Origin: Streptacidiphilus anmyonensis
GTDB lineage: Bacteria > Actinomycetota > Actinomycetes > Streptomycetales > Streptomycetaceae
Length of the DNA stretch: 64,000 bases
NCBI RefSeq assembly: GCF_000787855.1
Contig: NZ_BBPQ01000001.1
Span: 62,001-126,000, forward strand
Direction of reading: 5' to 3'
Under the pieces are notes generated by a model that worked only from the letters and a program-made list of their open reading frames with translations, did not search any database and had not been told where the DNA came from. Numbering within the stretch: position 1 is the first letter of the stretch; each line of letters opens with the position of its first letter. Made by a program: the position numbers and the translations under genes. Of this stretch, positions 44,557 through 53,657 are shown piece by piece.

Positions 44557-44717
44557 AAGGCCCCGGGCGACGCCCACCGGTGGTCGCCCGGGGAGCCTCC
44601 CCGAGGGGCGGCCGGGGAAACGTCCGGGACGGGTGACGGCCCCCGTGACGCCGTCGACGCCCGACCGCACCAGTGCTGACGCTGCCCGCAGAGACAGAGA
44701 GGGATCGAGGAACAACC

Positions 44718-46772
44718 ATGGCTCTTCTCGAAGTCGACAGCCTTACCACCCACATCGCCATCAGTCGCGGCACCGTCCAGGCCGTCGACGGCGTCTCGTT
44801 CCACCTCGAGGCCGGGGAGACCCTCGGCCTGGTCGGCGAGTCCGGCTGCGGCAAGTCCATGACCGGCCTCTCGCTGATGCGGCTGCTGCCGCCGGGCGGT
44901 CGCCTCGTCGGCGGATCCTCCGTCAGGCTGGAGGGCCGTGAGCTGGTCGACCTGGCCGAGCCGGAGATGCGCAGGATCCGCGGCAACGAGATCGCGATGG
45001 TCTTCCAGGACCCGATGAGCTCGCTGGACCCGACCAAGACCATCGGCTACCAGGTGGCCGAGCCGGTCATGCTGCACCGCGGAGCCAGCAGGGCCGAGGC
45101 GATGGAACGGGCCGCCGAGGTGCTGGGCCTGGTCGGTCTGCCCCGGCCCAAGGAGCGCCTCGGCGACTACCCCCACCAGCTCTCCGGCGGCCTGCGCCAG
45201 CGCGTCATGATCGCCATGGCGCTCGCCTGCGAGCCCAAGGTGCTCATCGCCGACGAGCCGACCACCGCGCTGGACGTCACCATCCAGGCCCAGATCCTCA
45301 CGCTGCTGGGCGACCTGAAGGATCGTCTGGGCATGGCGATGATCCTGATCACCCACGACATGGGCGTCGTCGCCGGGCACGCGGACCGGATCAACGTCAT
45401 GTACGCGGGGCGCATCGTCGAGTCCACCGGGACCGACGAGCTCTTCGGCGGCATGCGGCACCCCTACACCCAGGGACTGCTGGCCTCGATCCCCCGCCTG
45501 GCGCAGGACGCCGCGCAGAAGCTGTTCACGGTGCCGGGCCTGCCGCCGGACCTGGCGGACCCGCCCGGCGGCTGCCGCTTCGCGGCGCGCTGCGGCTACG
45601 CCACCGACGAGTGCCGGTCGCAGGACCCGCAGCCGACCGGCCCGAGGGAGCACACCTTCGCGTGCTTCCACCCGGTCGACGGCCCGCTGGACCTGACCGC
45701 CTCCACCACGGCGACCGAGCGGACCGCTCCGGCCGCGAAGGAGAGGCGGCCGCTGCTGGAGGTCACCGACCTGGTCAAGGAGTTCCCCGTCGGCGGCGGC
45801 GTCTTCGGCCGCAACAAGGGCGTCGTGCACGCCGTGTCCGGCGTCTCGCTCTCCCTCGGCTACGGCGAGACCTTCGGCCTGGTCGGCGAGTCGGGCTGCG
45901 GCAAGACCACCCTGGGGCGCATGATCGTCGGCCTGGAGAAGCCCGACGCCGGCCAAGTCACCCTGGACGGCGCCCAGGTGGGCTCGCTGCGCGGCAAGGC
46001 GCTGCGCCGCCACCGGCGCGACCTGCAGATGATGTTCCAGGACCCGCACGCCTCACTCGACCCGCGCATGCGCGTGGGCTCGATCCTGCGCGAGCCACTG
46101 CAGATCCAGGGCATCGGCACCGCGCAGGAACAGCTGTCCCTGGTCAGCGACCTGTTGACCGAGGTCGGTCTGCCCACGTCGGCGCTGGAGCGGTTCCCGC
46201 ACGAGTTCTCCGGCGGACAGCGTCAGCGCATCGGCCTGGCCCGGGCACTGGCCCTGCACCCGAAGGTCGTCGTCGCGGACGAGCCGGTCTCGGCGCTGGA
46301 CGTGTCGATCCGCGCGCAGGTGCTGAACCTGATGAAGCGGCTGCAGGCCTCGCACGAGCTGTCCTACGTGGTCATCTCGCACGACCTGGCGGTGGTCAAG
46401 TACCTCGCCGACCGGATCGGCGTGATGTACCTCGGCAAGATGGTCGAGGTCGGTTCGGGCGAGGACATCTACCAGCGGGCGGCCCACCCCTACACGGCGG
46501 GCCTGCTGGAGGCCATCCCGGTCCCCGAGCCCGAGGTCGAGCGTGAGAAGCGCGGCGGCGGCATCAAGGGCGAGCTGCCCAGCCCGATCGCCCCGCCGTC
46601 CGGCTGCCGCTTCCGCACCCGCTGCCCGCTGGCGCAGGAGCGCTGCGCGGCCCAGGAGCCGGCCCTGCGCCTCTTCGGCGAAGGCCACGTGGCGGCCTGC
46701 CACTTCCCGCTCCGAACGCCGCTCTCGGACGAGCCCGTCACCGTCTCCACCCCGGCAGGCGAGGCGGGCTGA
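44718..46772 (+). CDS. Orphan fused DppD-DppF peptide ABC ATPase
   Basis: The 684-residue double ATPase has Walker [17 protein letters not shown], signature [14 protein letters not shown] and Walker [13 protein letters not shown] in the first half, then Walker [17 protein letters not shown], signature [16 protein letters not shown] and Walker [13 protein letters not shown] in the second. Both halves end with the Cys-rich oligopeptide motif ([14 protein letters not shown] and [14 protein letters not shown]). It has no permease or binding protein beside it on its own strand, so it may serve importer A, the lone binding protein near 61 kb, or permeases elsewhere. The ATG is preceded by GAGG. It lies between the decayed and the intact regulator copies. 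Confidence 0.9.
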   Translation: MALLEVDSLTTHIAISRGTVQAVDGVSFHLEAGETLGLVGESGCGKSMTGLSLMRLLPPGGRLVGGSSVRLEGRELVDLAEPEMRRIRGNEIAMVFQDPMSSLDPTKTIGYQVAEPVMLHRGASRAEAMERAAEVLGLVGLPRPKERLGDYPHQLSGGLRQRVMIAMALACEPKVLIADEPTTALDVTIQAQILTLLGDLKDRLGMAMILITHDMGVVAGHADRINVMYAGRIVESTGTDELFGGMRHPYTQGLLASIPRLAQDAAQKLFTVPGLPPDLADPPGGCRFAARCGYATDECRSQDPQPTGPREHTFACFHPVDGPLDLTASTTATERTAPAAKERRPLLEVTDLVKEFPVGGGVFGRNKGVVHAVSGVSLSLGYGETFGLVGESGCGKTTLGRMIVGLEKPDAGQVTLDGAQVGSLRGKALRRHRRDLQMMFQDPHASLDPRMRVGSILREPLQIQGIGTAQEQLSLVSDLLTEVGLPTSALERFPHEFSGGQRQRIGLARALALHPKVVVADEPVSALDVSIRAQVLNLMKRLQASHELSYVVISHDLAVVKYLADRIGVMYLGKMVEVGSGEDIYQRAAHPYTAGLLEAIPVPEPEVEREKRGGGIKGELPSPIAPPSGCRFRTRCPLAQERCAAQEPALRLFGEGHVAACHFPLRTPLSDEPVTVSTPAGEAG

Positions 46773-46799
46773 GCGTCGGTATCGCGAGGGAGATGTCCG

Positions 46800-46837
46800 G
46801 GGGTGGTGCCGCAGGCCGCCGCAAGCAGCACCACCCC
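46800..46837 (+). terminator. Terminator of the orphan ATPase gene
   Basis: GGGGTGGTGC and GCACCACCCC form a perfect 10-bp stem 27 nt after the stop. The corresponding part of the other duplicate copy (from 44262) pairs less well. Confidence 0.6.
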
Positions 46838-46941
46838 TCCCCCGATGAAGGAGTCAACCAGGGGGGTCGGCGCCCCTCCAGGCAGTCCGACCGGCGGTAA
46901 TGCGCGGCGGACCGGCAGTTCGACCAGATAGCCTCCCCTGC

Positions 46942-49281
46942 ATGTCGTTCGCGCAGTGGCTCGCCCAGGCCCGGCGCAGCCTGGACCTGACGCAGGAACA
47001 GCTCGCCGAGAAGACCGGGCTGAGCGTCAGGGCCATCCGGGATCTCGAACGCGGAGCCTCGCGTCCGCGTCGTTCGACCGTGGCCCTGCTCGGGGAGGTG
47101 CTCGGGTCGGTGGCCGGGTCGGCGCCCGGGTCGGCGCCCGGGTCGGCGCCCGGCGAGACCCGGGAGCCCGCGGCCGCCGCGCCGCGTGCGAGCGCACCCG
47201 TGCCCTCCCAGCTCCCGCGCGACATCGCGGACTTCGTCGGCCGGCACGACACCGTGGGAACCATCGTCGCGACGCTCGGACGGGACCGGGCCGCTCTGCC
47301 GCTCGTCGCCGTCTCCGGTCTCGGCGGGATCGGCAAGACCACGCTGGCCGTGCACTGCGCCCATCTCTGCCGGGAGCAGTACCCCGACGGGCAGCTCTAC
47401 GTCTCGCTGCGCGGCGCGAGCGCCGCGCCGGAGGACGCGTCGCTGGTACTGGCCCGGCTGCTGCGCGCGCTCGGCGTGCCGCCGGCCCGGGTGCCCACCG
47501 ATCTGGACGACCAGTCGGCGCTGTTCCGCTCCCTGCTGGCGGACCGCAGGATGCTGCTCGTCCTGGACGACGCGGCCGACTCCCGGCAGATCCGCCCGCT
47601 GCTTCCCGGCGGCGACGCCTGTGCCGTGCTGGTGACCAGTCGCCGCTACCTCGGCGGGCTGGAGGGCGCGCAGCACGTCGTCCTCGGGCCGCTCGACGAG
47701 GAGGAGTCGGCCGCGCTCTTCACGGCCGCGGGCGGACCGCGCGTGCCGGGCGGACCGGGCAGCCCGGCCGACGGAACGGACGGACCGGCAGGCGGAACGG
47801 CCGACGGAACGGACGGAACGACCGACGGAGCAGGCCGTGGGGCGGCCGCTGCCGCGGAGGGTCCCGTCCAGGAGGTGCTGCGCCACTGCGCCGGGCTGCC
47901 GCTGGCCATCCGGATCAGCGCCGCGCAGGTCACCGCCCCGGGCGGCGACGTGCGGGAGTTGGCGGAACGGCTTCGGGACTCCTCCCGCCGCCTCGACGAG
48001 CTGGTCACCGACGACCTCTCCGTCCGGGCCACCCTCGACGTCGGGCTCGGCCCGCACCTGCTGCCGCCGCTCGCCCGGCGGGCCCTGCTCGGCATGGGCG
48101 CCTGGCCGGGCAGCTGGATCGACGGACGGGCGGTGGCGGCCGGACTCGGCCTGTCCGCGGGCGAGGCCAACGCGGCGCTGCGCCGACTCGGCGAGGCCGG
48201 TCTGGCGCTGCGGCTCGGCCAGGGCGGCGAAGGCGGCCGAGGCGGCCAGGAGATCCACCTGCACGACCTCGTCAAGGCGCACGCCGCGGAGCAGGAACCG
48301 GGCAGCAGACCGCTCGAACCGGGCGCCTCCGCCTGGTACGTCCAGCGGACGGACGCCGCGGTCGAGCGGATCGCCCCCTACCTCCGGCGGCCGGTGCTGC
48401 CCGGCGAGGCGCAGCTGCTGCCGACGCCCTCCGTCTTCGATGAGGCGTCCGAGGCCATGGCGTGGCTGCGGCGCGAAGCGCCCAACCTGCTGTCGCTCCA
48501 GCGCGACGCGCTGCAACGCGGCGCCGACCTGGTGGCCTGGCAGCTGGCGGTGCTGCTGATGCCGTTCTTCGAGCAGAACATGCACTGGAACGAGTGGGCG
48601 GCCTCCCACGAGCACGGTCTCGTCGCCGCGCGCCGCTCGCTGTCCGAGATCCAACAGGGCCGCATCCTGGTCGGCTTCGCCGCGCTGCGGCTGCACACGG
48701 CCCGCTACCCGGAGGCGGTCACCGCCTGCGACGAGGGACTGGAGATCTACCGGCGCGCCGACGACCAGCTGCGCATCGCGGTTCTGCTGGATCTCAAGGC
48801 CCGGGCCCTGGCCGGGCAGGACCGGCACGAGGACGCCGTCGCGGTACTGAAGCAGGCGCTGACGGCACGCCGTGCGGACGGCGGCCCCTTCGGCCTGGCC
48901 AACTCACTGAACCACCTGGCCCGGGCCCTCGCCGACCGGGGCCGGGTCGAGGAGGCGCTGCCCCACCTGGAGGAGGCGCTCACGCTCTGCGCGGACGAAC
49001 GGACCGTGTTCGCGCGACCGCTCACCCTGGTGAACCTCGGCCGCTGCGCGCTCCAGCTGGGGCGTCTCACCGACTCCCGGGAGCACCTGGAGGTGGCCCT
49101 GGCCGCGTCCCGGGAGATCGGCGACCGGATCCACGAGGCCGAGGCCCTGCGCTGGCTCGGCCTCACCCTCGAGCGCTCCGGCGATCCGGACCTCGCTCGG
49201 CCGATGCGCGTGGAGGCGCTGGCGCTGATGGACGCGCTCGGGCATCCGGACGCGGACGAGCTGCGCGCGGAACTGGCCTGA
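46942..49281 (+). CDS. HTH/NB-ARC/TPR transcriptional regulator (AfsR-like without BTAD)
   Basis: The 779-residue regulator has an XRE-type helix-turn-helix (residues 1-50, MSFAQWLAQARRSLDLTQEQ onward), a slippage-made linker (GSAPGSAPGSAPG), an NB-ARC STAND ATPase (GLGGIGKTT at about 126-134, LVLDDAADSRQIRPLLPGG, LPLAIRISAAQV) with a second low-complexity insert (GTADGTDGTTDG), a winged-helix region and C-terminal TPR repeats (LLDLKARALAGQDRHEDAVA onward). STAND regulators are ATP-driven switches that often sense peptides or small molecules, so it may control the flanking peptide importers. TAGCCT 7 nt before the ATG with no Shine-Dalgarno sequence suggests leaderless translation. Confidence 0.88.
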   Translation: MSFAQWLAQARRSLDLTQEQLAEKTGLSVRAIRDLERGASRPRRSTVALLGEVLGSVAGSAPGSAPGSAPGETREPAAAAPRASAPVPSQLPRDIADFVGRHDTVGTIVATLGRDRAALPLVAVSGLGGIGKTTLAVHCAHLCREQYPDGQLYVSLRGASAAPEDASLVLARLLRALGVPPARVPTDLDDQSALFRSLLADRRMLLVLDDAADSRQIRPLLPGGDACAVLVTSRRYLGGLEGAQHVVLGPLDEEESAALFTAAGGPRVPGGPGSPADGTDGPAGGTADGTDGTTDGAGRGAAAAAEGPVQEVLRHCAGLPLAIRISAAQVTAPGGDVRELAERLRDSSRRLDELVTDDLSVRATLDVGLGPHLLPPLARRALLGMGAWPGSWIDGRAVAAGLGLSAGEANAALRRLGEAGLALRLGQGGEGGRGGQEIHLHDLVKAHAAEQEPGSRPLEPGASAWYVQRTDAAVERIAPYLRRPVLPGEAQLLPTPSVFDEASEAMAWLRREAPNLLSLQRDALQRGADLVAWQLAVLLMPFFEQNMHWNEWAASHEHGLVAARRSLSEIQQGRILVGFAALRLHTARYPEAVTACDEGLEIYRRADDQLRIAVLLDLKARALAGQDRHEDAVAVLKQALTARRADGGPFGLANSLNHLARALADRGRVEEALPHLEEALTLCADERTVFARPLTLVNLGRCALQLGRLTDSREHLEVALAASREIGDRIHEAEALRWLGLTLERSGDPDLARPMRVEALALMDALGHPDADELRAELA

Positions 49282-49308
49282 CAACCTGAGACCGCCCGCG
49301 CCGACAAC

Positions 49309-49348
49309 TCAGGGGCGGGGCTCCGCCGTGCGTGAGCCCCGCCCCTGA
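49309..49348. terminator. Bidirectional hairpin terminator
   Basis: TCAGGGGCGGGGCTC and GAGCCCCGCCCCTGA make a perfect 15-bp stem with a 10-nt loop between the convergent regulator gene and the importer B operon. Confidence 0.85.
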
Positions 49349-49376
49349 CCTCTGTCGCGCCTGCGGAGACGCAGGC

Positions 49377-50543
49377 TCAGATCTCGGCGCCGCCGTTGTC
49401 GCCGCTGACGCCACCACCGCTGACGCCATCGCCGTTGACGCTGTCGTCACCGTTCGCCGTCGCGCCGACGATGTCGACGTCCTCGGCGAAGTGGCACGCC
49501 GACTCGTGCGCGGCCGGGGTGTCCTGGCCGCGGAAGACCTGCGGGATCGCCAGCAGCGGTTCCTCGATCGCGCACTTCTCCTGCGCCTTGAAGCAGCGCG
49601 TGCGGAAGCGGCAGCCGGACGGCGGGTTGGCCGGCGAGGGGATGTCGCCGCTGAGAAGGATCCGCTCGCGGCCCTCGCGACCCTCCGGGTCCGGCACCGG
49701 CACGGCCGAGAGCAGCGCCTGGGTGTAGGGGTGGGTCGGGTGCTCGTAGATCTCCTCGTCCGAGCCGATCTCGACCATCTTGCCGAGGTACATCACGCCG
49801 ACGCGGTCGGAGATGTGACGCACGATCGACAGGTCGTGGGCGATGAACATGTAGGAGAGGTTGAACTCGTCCTGCAGCTTCTCCAGCAGGTTGATGACCT
49901 GCGCCTGCACGGAGACGTCCAGCGCCGACACCGGCTCGTCGCAGATGATGATCTCGGGCTTGAGGGCGAGGCCGCGGGCGATCCCGATGCGCTGGCGCTG
50001 GCCGCCGGAGAACTGGTGCGGGTACCGGTTGATGTACTCCGGGTTCAGGCCGACGACGTCGAGCAGGTCCTGGACCGCCTTGCGGCGGTCGCTCTTGGGG
50101 GCCACCTCGGGGTGAATCTCGAAGGGCTCGCCGATGATGTCGCCGACCGTCATGCGCGGGTTCAGCGAGGTGTACGGGTCCTGGAAGACCATCTGGATGT
50201 TCCGGCGGATCGCCTTGAGCGCCCGGCCGGACACCTTGGAGATGTCCTCGCCCTTGTAGAGCACCTCGCCGCTGGTGGCGGTCTCGAGGTTCATCAGCAC
50301 CTTGGCCAGCGTCGACTTGCCGCAGCCGGACTCGCCGACGATGCCGAGGGTCTCGCCCTGGTGCAGGTCGAAGCTGACGCCGTCGACGGCCTTGACAGCG
50401 CCGATCTGCTTCTTGATCAGGATGCCCTGGGTCAGCGGGAAGTACTTCTCCAGGTTCCGGACCGAAAGGATCGGCTCGCCGCGCCTGACCTGCTTGTCCA
50501 TCACGGCCTCGATGGCCGCCTCGGTGGCGGTCGGCTCAGCCAT
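49377..50543 (-). CDS. DppF-type peptide ABC ATPase (importer B)
   Basis: The 388-residue ATPase has Walker [17 protein letters not shown], signature [16 protein letters not shown], Walker [13 protein letters not shown] and the Cys-rich oligopeptide tail CRFRTRCFKAQEKC. The C-terminus is low complexity (NGDDSVNGDGVSGGGVSGDN), coded by short repeats and probably dispensable. It is the last gene of importer B and overlaps dppD by 8 nt. Confidence 0.93.
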   Translation of the reverse strand: MAEPTATEAAIEAVMDKQVRRGEPILSVRNLEKYFPLTQGILIKKQIGAVKAVDGVSFDLHQGETLGIVGESGCGKSTLAKVLMNLETATSGEVLYKGEDISKVSGRALKAIRRNIQMVFQDPYTSLNPRMTVGDIIGEPFEIHPEVAPKSDRRKAVQDLLDVVGLNPEYINRYPHQFSGGQRQRIGIARGLALKPEIIICDEPVSALDVSVQAQVINLLEKLQDEFNLSYMFIAHDLSIVRHISDRVGVMYLGKMVEIGSDEEIYEHPTHPYTQALLSAVPVPDPEGREGRERILLSGDIPSPANPPSGCRFRTRCFKAQEKCAIEEPLLAIPQVFRGQDTPAAHESACHFAEDVDIVGATANGDDSVNGDGVSGGGVSGDNGGAEI

Positions 50544-51600
50544 GGATGGTCTCCTTCCAGAAGTGGCAGGCGCTGCCGCGGCCCTCGATCGGAGTGCCGT
50601 CGGCCTCGGTCACCGCGTGCAGCGGCGGAACCTCGCTGCGGCAGACCTCCTGGGCCATCGGGCAGCGCGGGTTGAACGCACAGCCGGAGGGGATGCGCAG
50701 CAGGTTGGGCGGGAGACCCTTGATCGCGTAGAGCTCCTGGCCCTTCTGGTCCAGGCGCGGGATCGAGTCCAGCAGGCCGCGGGTGTACGGGTGCGCCGGG
50801 CGCTTGTACAGCTCGTGGACCGGCGCCGTCTCGACGATGCGGCCGGCGTACATGACCGCGATCTTGTCCGCGACGTCGGCGACCACGCCGAGGTCGTGGG
50901 TGATCAGGATCAGGCCCATGTTGTACTCGGCCTGGAGGTCCGCCAGCAGCTCCATCACCTGGGCCTGGACGGTCACGTCCAGGGCGGTGGTGGGCTCGTC
51001 GGCGATGATCAGATCCGGCTCCAGGGCCAGCGCCATGGCGATCATGATGCGCTGGCGCATACCGCCGGAGAACTGGTGCGGGTACTGGTTGACCCGCTCC
51101 TTGGCGGCCGGGATGCCGACGCGCTCCATCAGCTCGACGGCCTTCTTCTTGGCCTCGGACTTGGAGGTGCCGCGGTGGACCCGGAACATCTCGCCCAGCT
51201 GCGTCCCGACGGTGTGCACCGGGTTCAGCGAGGACAGCGCGTCCTGGAAGATCATGGCCATCTGGGTGCCACGGATCTTGCGGCGCTGCTCCTTGGAGAG
51301 CTTCAGCAGGTCCTGGCCCTTGAAGACGATCTCGCCGCCGGTGACGAAGCCGGGAGGGCTGTCCAGGATGCCCATGACGGCCTGGGAGGAGACGGACTTG
51401 CCGGAGCCCGACTCGCCCAGGATGGCGAGGGTCTCACCGGCGCGGACGCTGTAGTTCACGCCGTTGACGGCCTTGGCCACACCGTCGCGGGTGCGGAACT
51501 CGACCTGGAGGTTCTTCACCTGGAGCAGCGGGGCGTCCTCGCTGTCGGCGGTGCGGCCGCGCCCGGTGGTGGCGGTGACTTCGGTTGCATGAATACCCAC
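50536..51600 (-). CDS. DppD-type peptide ABC ATPase (importer B)
   Basis: The 354-residue ATPase has Walker A ILGESGSGKSVSSQAV, signature QFSGGMRQRIMIAM, Walker [13 protein letters not shown] and the Cys-rich tail CAFNPRCPMAQEVC. It forms the nucleotide-binding pair with DppF. The GTG start (GTG-GGT-ATT-CAT) lies 13 nt after the dppC stop with GAGAGGCGG upstream. It overlaps the dppF start by 8 nt, implying coupled translation. Confidence 0.93.
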   Translation of the reverse strand: MGIHATEVTATTGRGRTADSEDAPLLQVKNLQVEFRTRDGVAKAVNGVNYSVRAGETLAILGESGSGKSVSSQAVMGILDSPPGFVTGGEIVFKGQDLLKLSKEQRRKIRGTQMAMIFQDALSSLNPVHTVGTQLGEMFRVHRGTSKSEAKKKAVELMERVGIPAAKERVNQYPHQFSGGMRQRIMIAMALALEPDLIIADEPTTALDVTVQAQVMELLADLQAEYNMGLILITHDLGVVADVADKIAVMYAGRIVETAPVHELYKRPAHPYTRGLLDSIPRLDQKGQELYAIKGLPPNLLRIPSGCAFNPRCPMAQEVCRSEVPPLHAVTEADGTPIEGRGSACHFWKETIHG

Positions 51601-51613
51601 GGTTCCGCCTCTC

Positions 51614-52642
51614 TCAGCGCAGCTTGGGGTCGAGAGCGTCGCGGACCGCGTCGCCGAGCATGATGAACGCCAGGATGGTGATGCAGAGCGCGCCGGCCGG
51701 GAAGAGCAGCATGTGCGGCGCGTTGCGGAAGGTGTCCGCTGCGGCCGAGATGTCGATGCCCCAGGAGACCGTCGGCGGCTTCAGACCCACACCCAGGTAG
51801 GAGAGCGTCGCCTCCAGCGAGATGTACGTGCCGAGCGCGATCGTCGCCACGACGATGATCGGCGCCAGCGAGTTCGGCAGGATGTGGCGCAGCATCAGCC
51901 GCACGTTGCCGGCGCCGAGGGCGCGCGCCGCCGTGACGTAGTCCTGCTGCCTGGCGGTGATGACCGCGCCGCGGGCGATACGCGCGAGCTGCGGCCAGCC
52001 CAGCACCACGATGAACGCGACCACGACCCAGATCGACCGGCTCGGGATGACCGAGAGGAAGACCAGTCCGCCGAGCAGGATCGGGATGCCGAAGAAGATG
52101 TCCGCGATACGGGAGACGACCGCGTCCAGCCAGCCGCCGAAGTAGCCGGCCAGGCCGCCCAGGAGCGTGCCGAGCAGCGCGGTGCCGAGGGTGGCGAAGA
52201 CGCCCACGGTGATGGACGCCCGGGCGCCGTAGACGGTGCGCGCGTACACGTCGCAGCCCTGGGTGTCGAAGCCGAAGGGGTGCCCGGAGGTCGGTCCCTG
52301 CTGGGACTTCGACAGGTCGCACTGGAGCGGGCTGGTCGAGTCGAAGAGGCCCGGGAAGATGGCGACGATGACCAGGAAGATGATCAGGATGCCCGAGATG
52401 ATGAAGATCGGGTTGCGTCGCAGCTCCCGCCAGGCGTCCTGCCACAGGCTGCGGGGCACCTCGCGGTCGGTGATGCCCACCGACTCGCTGGACTGCTCCG
52501 GCGCGTGGGTGAGGTCCTCCTTCTCGAGCATGCCCTCCACCTCCATGGCGCCCAGGGTGGGCGTCTGGGCGAAGGCACTGGACAGCTCGGTGTTCGCGTC
52601 GTCGGGGACGCCGTTCGGCTTGTTCGGCTGCTGGTCAGGCAT
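51614..52642 (-). CDS. DppC-type peptide ABC permease (importer B)
   Basis: The 342-residue permease has a long acidic cytosolic N-terminus (MPDQQPNKPNGVPDDANTEL onward), the OppC-N segment ending RRNPIFIISGILIIFLVIVA, the peptide-permease motif FGFDTQGCDVYARTVYGARA and the coupling loop ARALGAGNVRLMLRHILPNS. The C-terminus is MLGDAVRDALDPKLR. It overlaps dppB by 8 nt. Confidence 0.93.
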   Translation of the reverse strand: MPDQQPNKPNGVPDDANTELSSAFAQTPTLGAMEVEGMLEKEDLTHAPEQSSESVGITDREVPRSLWQDAWRELRRNPIFIISGILIIFLVIVAIFPGLFDSTSPLQCDLSKSQQGPTSGHPFGFDTQGCDVYARTVYGARASITVGVFATLGTALLGTLLGGLAGYFGGWLDAVVSRIADIFFGIPILLGGLVFLSVIPSRSIWVVVAFIVVLGWPQLARIARGAVITARQQDYVTAARALGAGNVRLMLRHILPNSLAPIIVVATIALGTYISLEATLSYLGVGLKPPTVSWGIDISAAADTFRNAPHMLLFPAGALCITILAFIMLGDAVRDALDPKLR

Positions 52643-53558
52643 AACGGATCCTCGGGTCCAGGACCGCGTAGAGCAGGTCGACGAGCAGGTTGGCGAGGAG
52701 GAAGACGATCACCAGGACGGTCACGAAGCCGACCACGGTCGACGTGCTCTGGTGCACGATGCCCTGGTACAGGTAGTAGCCCACTCCGTGGATGTTGAAG
52801 ATGCGCTCGGTGACCAGCGCGCCACCCATCAGGGCGCCGAGGTCGGTGCCGAGGAAGGTGATGACCGGGATCAGCGAGTTGCGCAGCAGGTGGTGGGTGA
52901 CCACGCGGCGGCGCGGCAGGCCCTTGGCCACGGCCGTGCGCACGTAGTCGGCCTTGCTGTTCTCCGCGATGGTGGTGCGGGTCAGCCGGGCGACGTAGGC
53001 GAGCGAGACCGAGGCGAGCACGAAGCCCGGTAGCAGCAGCGACTGGATGGGCGCGCCCTCCGGGACGGTGGCGTCCGCGAGGCCCCACTTCACGCCGAAC
53101 AGGTACTGCAGGACGTAGCCGATGACGAAGGTCGGGATCGAGATGACGATCAGGGTCATCACCATCACGCCGGTGTCGGCGAGGTGGCCGCGGCGCATGC
53201 CGCTGAGGACGCCGAGCCCGATGCCGATGATCACCTCGAAGGTGAAGGCCACCACGGTGAGCTTGAGCGTGGTCGGGTAGGCGGTCTTCAGCAGCTCCGT
53301 GACCGGCTGGCCGCTGAAGGTGGTCCCGAGATCTCCGGTGAAGATCCCCTTCATGTAGTCGCCGTACTGGACGATCAGCGGGTTGTCCAGGCCGAGCTGC
53401 TGCCGGATCTGTGCGGCAACGGCGGGGTCGGGGGCCTTGTCGCCGAACAGCGCGGCAACCGGGTCGCCGAGAGCGTGCACCATCGTGAAGATGATGAACG
53501 TTGTCCCGATGAACACCGGGATCATCTGGAGCAGTCGTCGGATGACGTAGCGCCCCAT
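52635..53558 (-). CDS. DppB-type peptide ABC permease (importer B)
   Basis: The 307-residue permease starts MGRYVIRRLLQMIPVFIGTT and shows the coupling loop DYVRTAVAKGLPRRRVVTHH and the end LLYAVLDPRIRYA. GGAGGTTCC directly precedes the ATG. It follows the binding-protein gene, separated by a strong hairpin, so permease and ATPase synthesis is probably lower than that of the binding protein. Confidence 0.94.
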   Translation of the reverse strand: MGRYVIRRLLQMIPVFIGTTFIIFTMVHALGDPVAALFGDKAPDPAVAAQIRQQLGLDNPLIVQYGDYMKGIFTGDLGTTFSGQPVTELLKTAYPTTLKLTVVAFTFEVIIGIGLGVLSGMRRGHLADTGVMVMTLIVISIPTFVIGYVLQYLFGVKWGLADATVPEGAPIQSLLLPGFVLASVSLAYVARLTRTTIAENSKADYVRTAVAKGLPRRRVVTHHLLRNSLIPVITFLGTDLGALMGGALVTERIFNIHGVGYYLYQGIVHQSTSTVVGFVTVLVIVFLLANLLVDLLYAVLDPRIRYA

Positions 53559-53582
53559 GGAACCTCCAGGGATTCGTCGCGG

Positions 53583-53619
53583 CGGCGGCCGGGAATCCCT
53601 GAAGGATTCCCGGCCGCCG
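53583..53619 (-). terminator. Intra-operon attenuating hairpin (importer B)
   Basis: CGGCGGCCGGGAATCC and GGATTCCCGGCCGCCG form a perfect 16-bp stem with a 5-nt loop between the binding-protein gene and dppB. It is probably a partial terminator or an mRNA 3'-end stabiliser for the binding-protein message. Confidence 0.7.
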
Positions 53620-53657
53620 TCCGGCTCGCGCGGCGGCTCGGCCGGCGGACCGACGAC

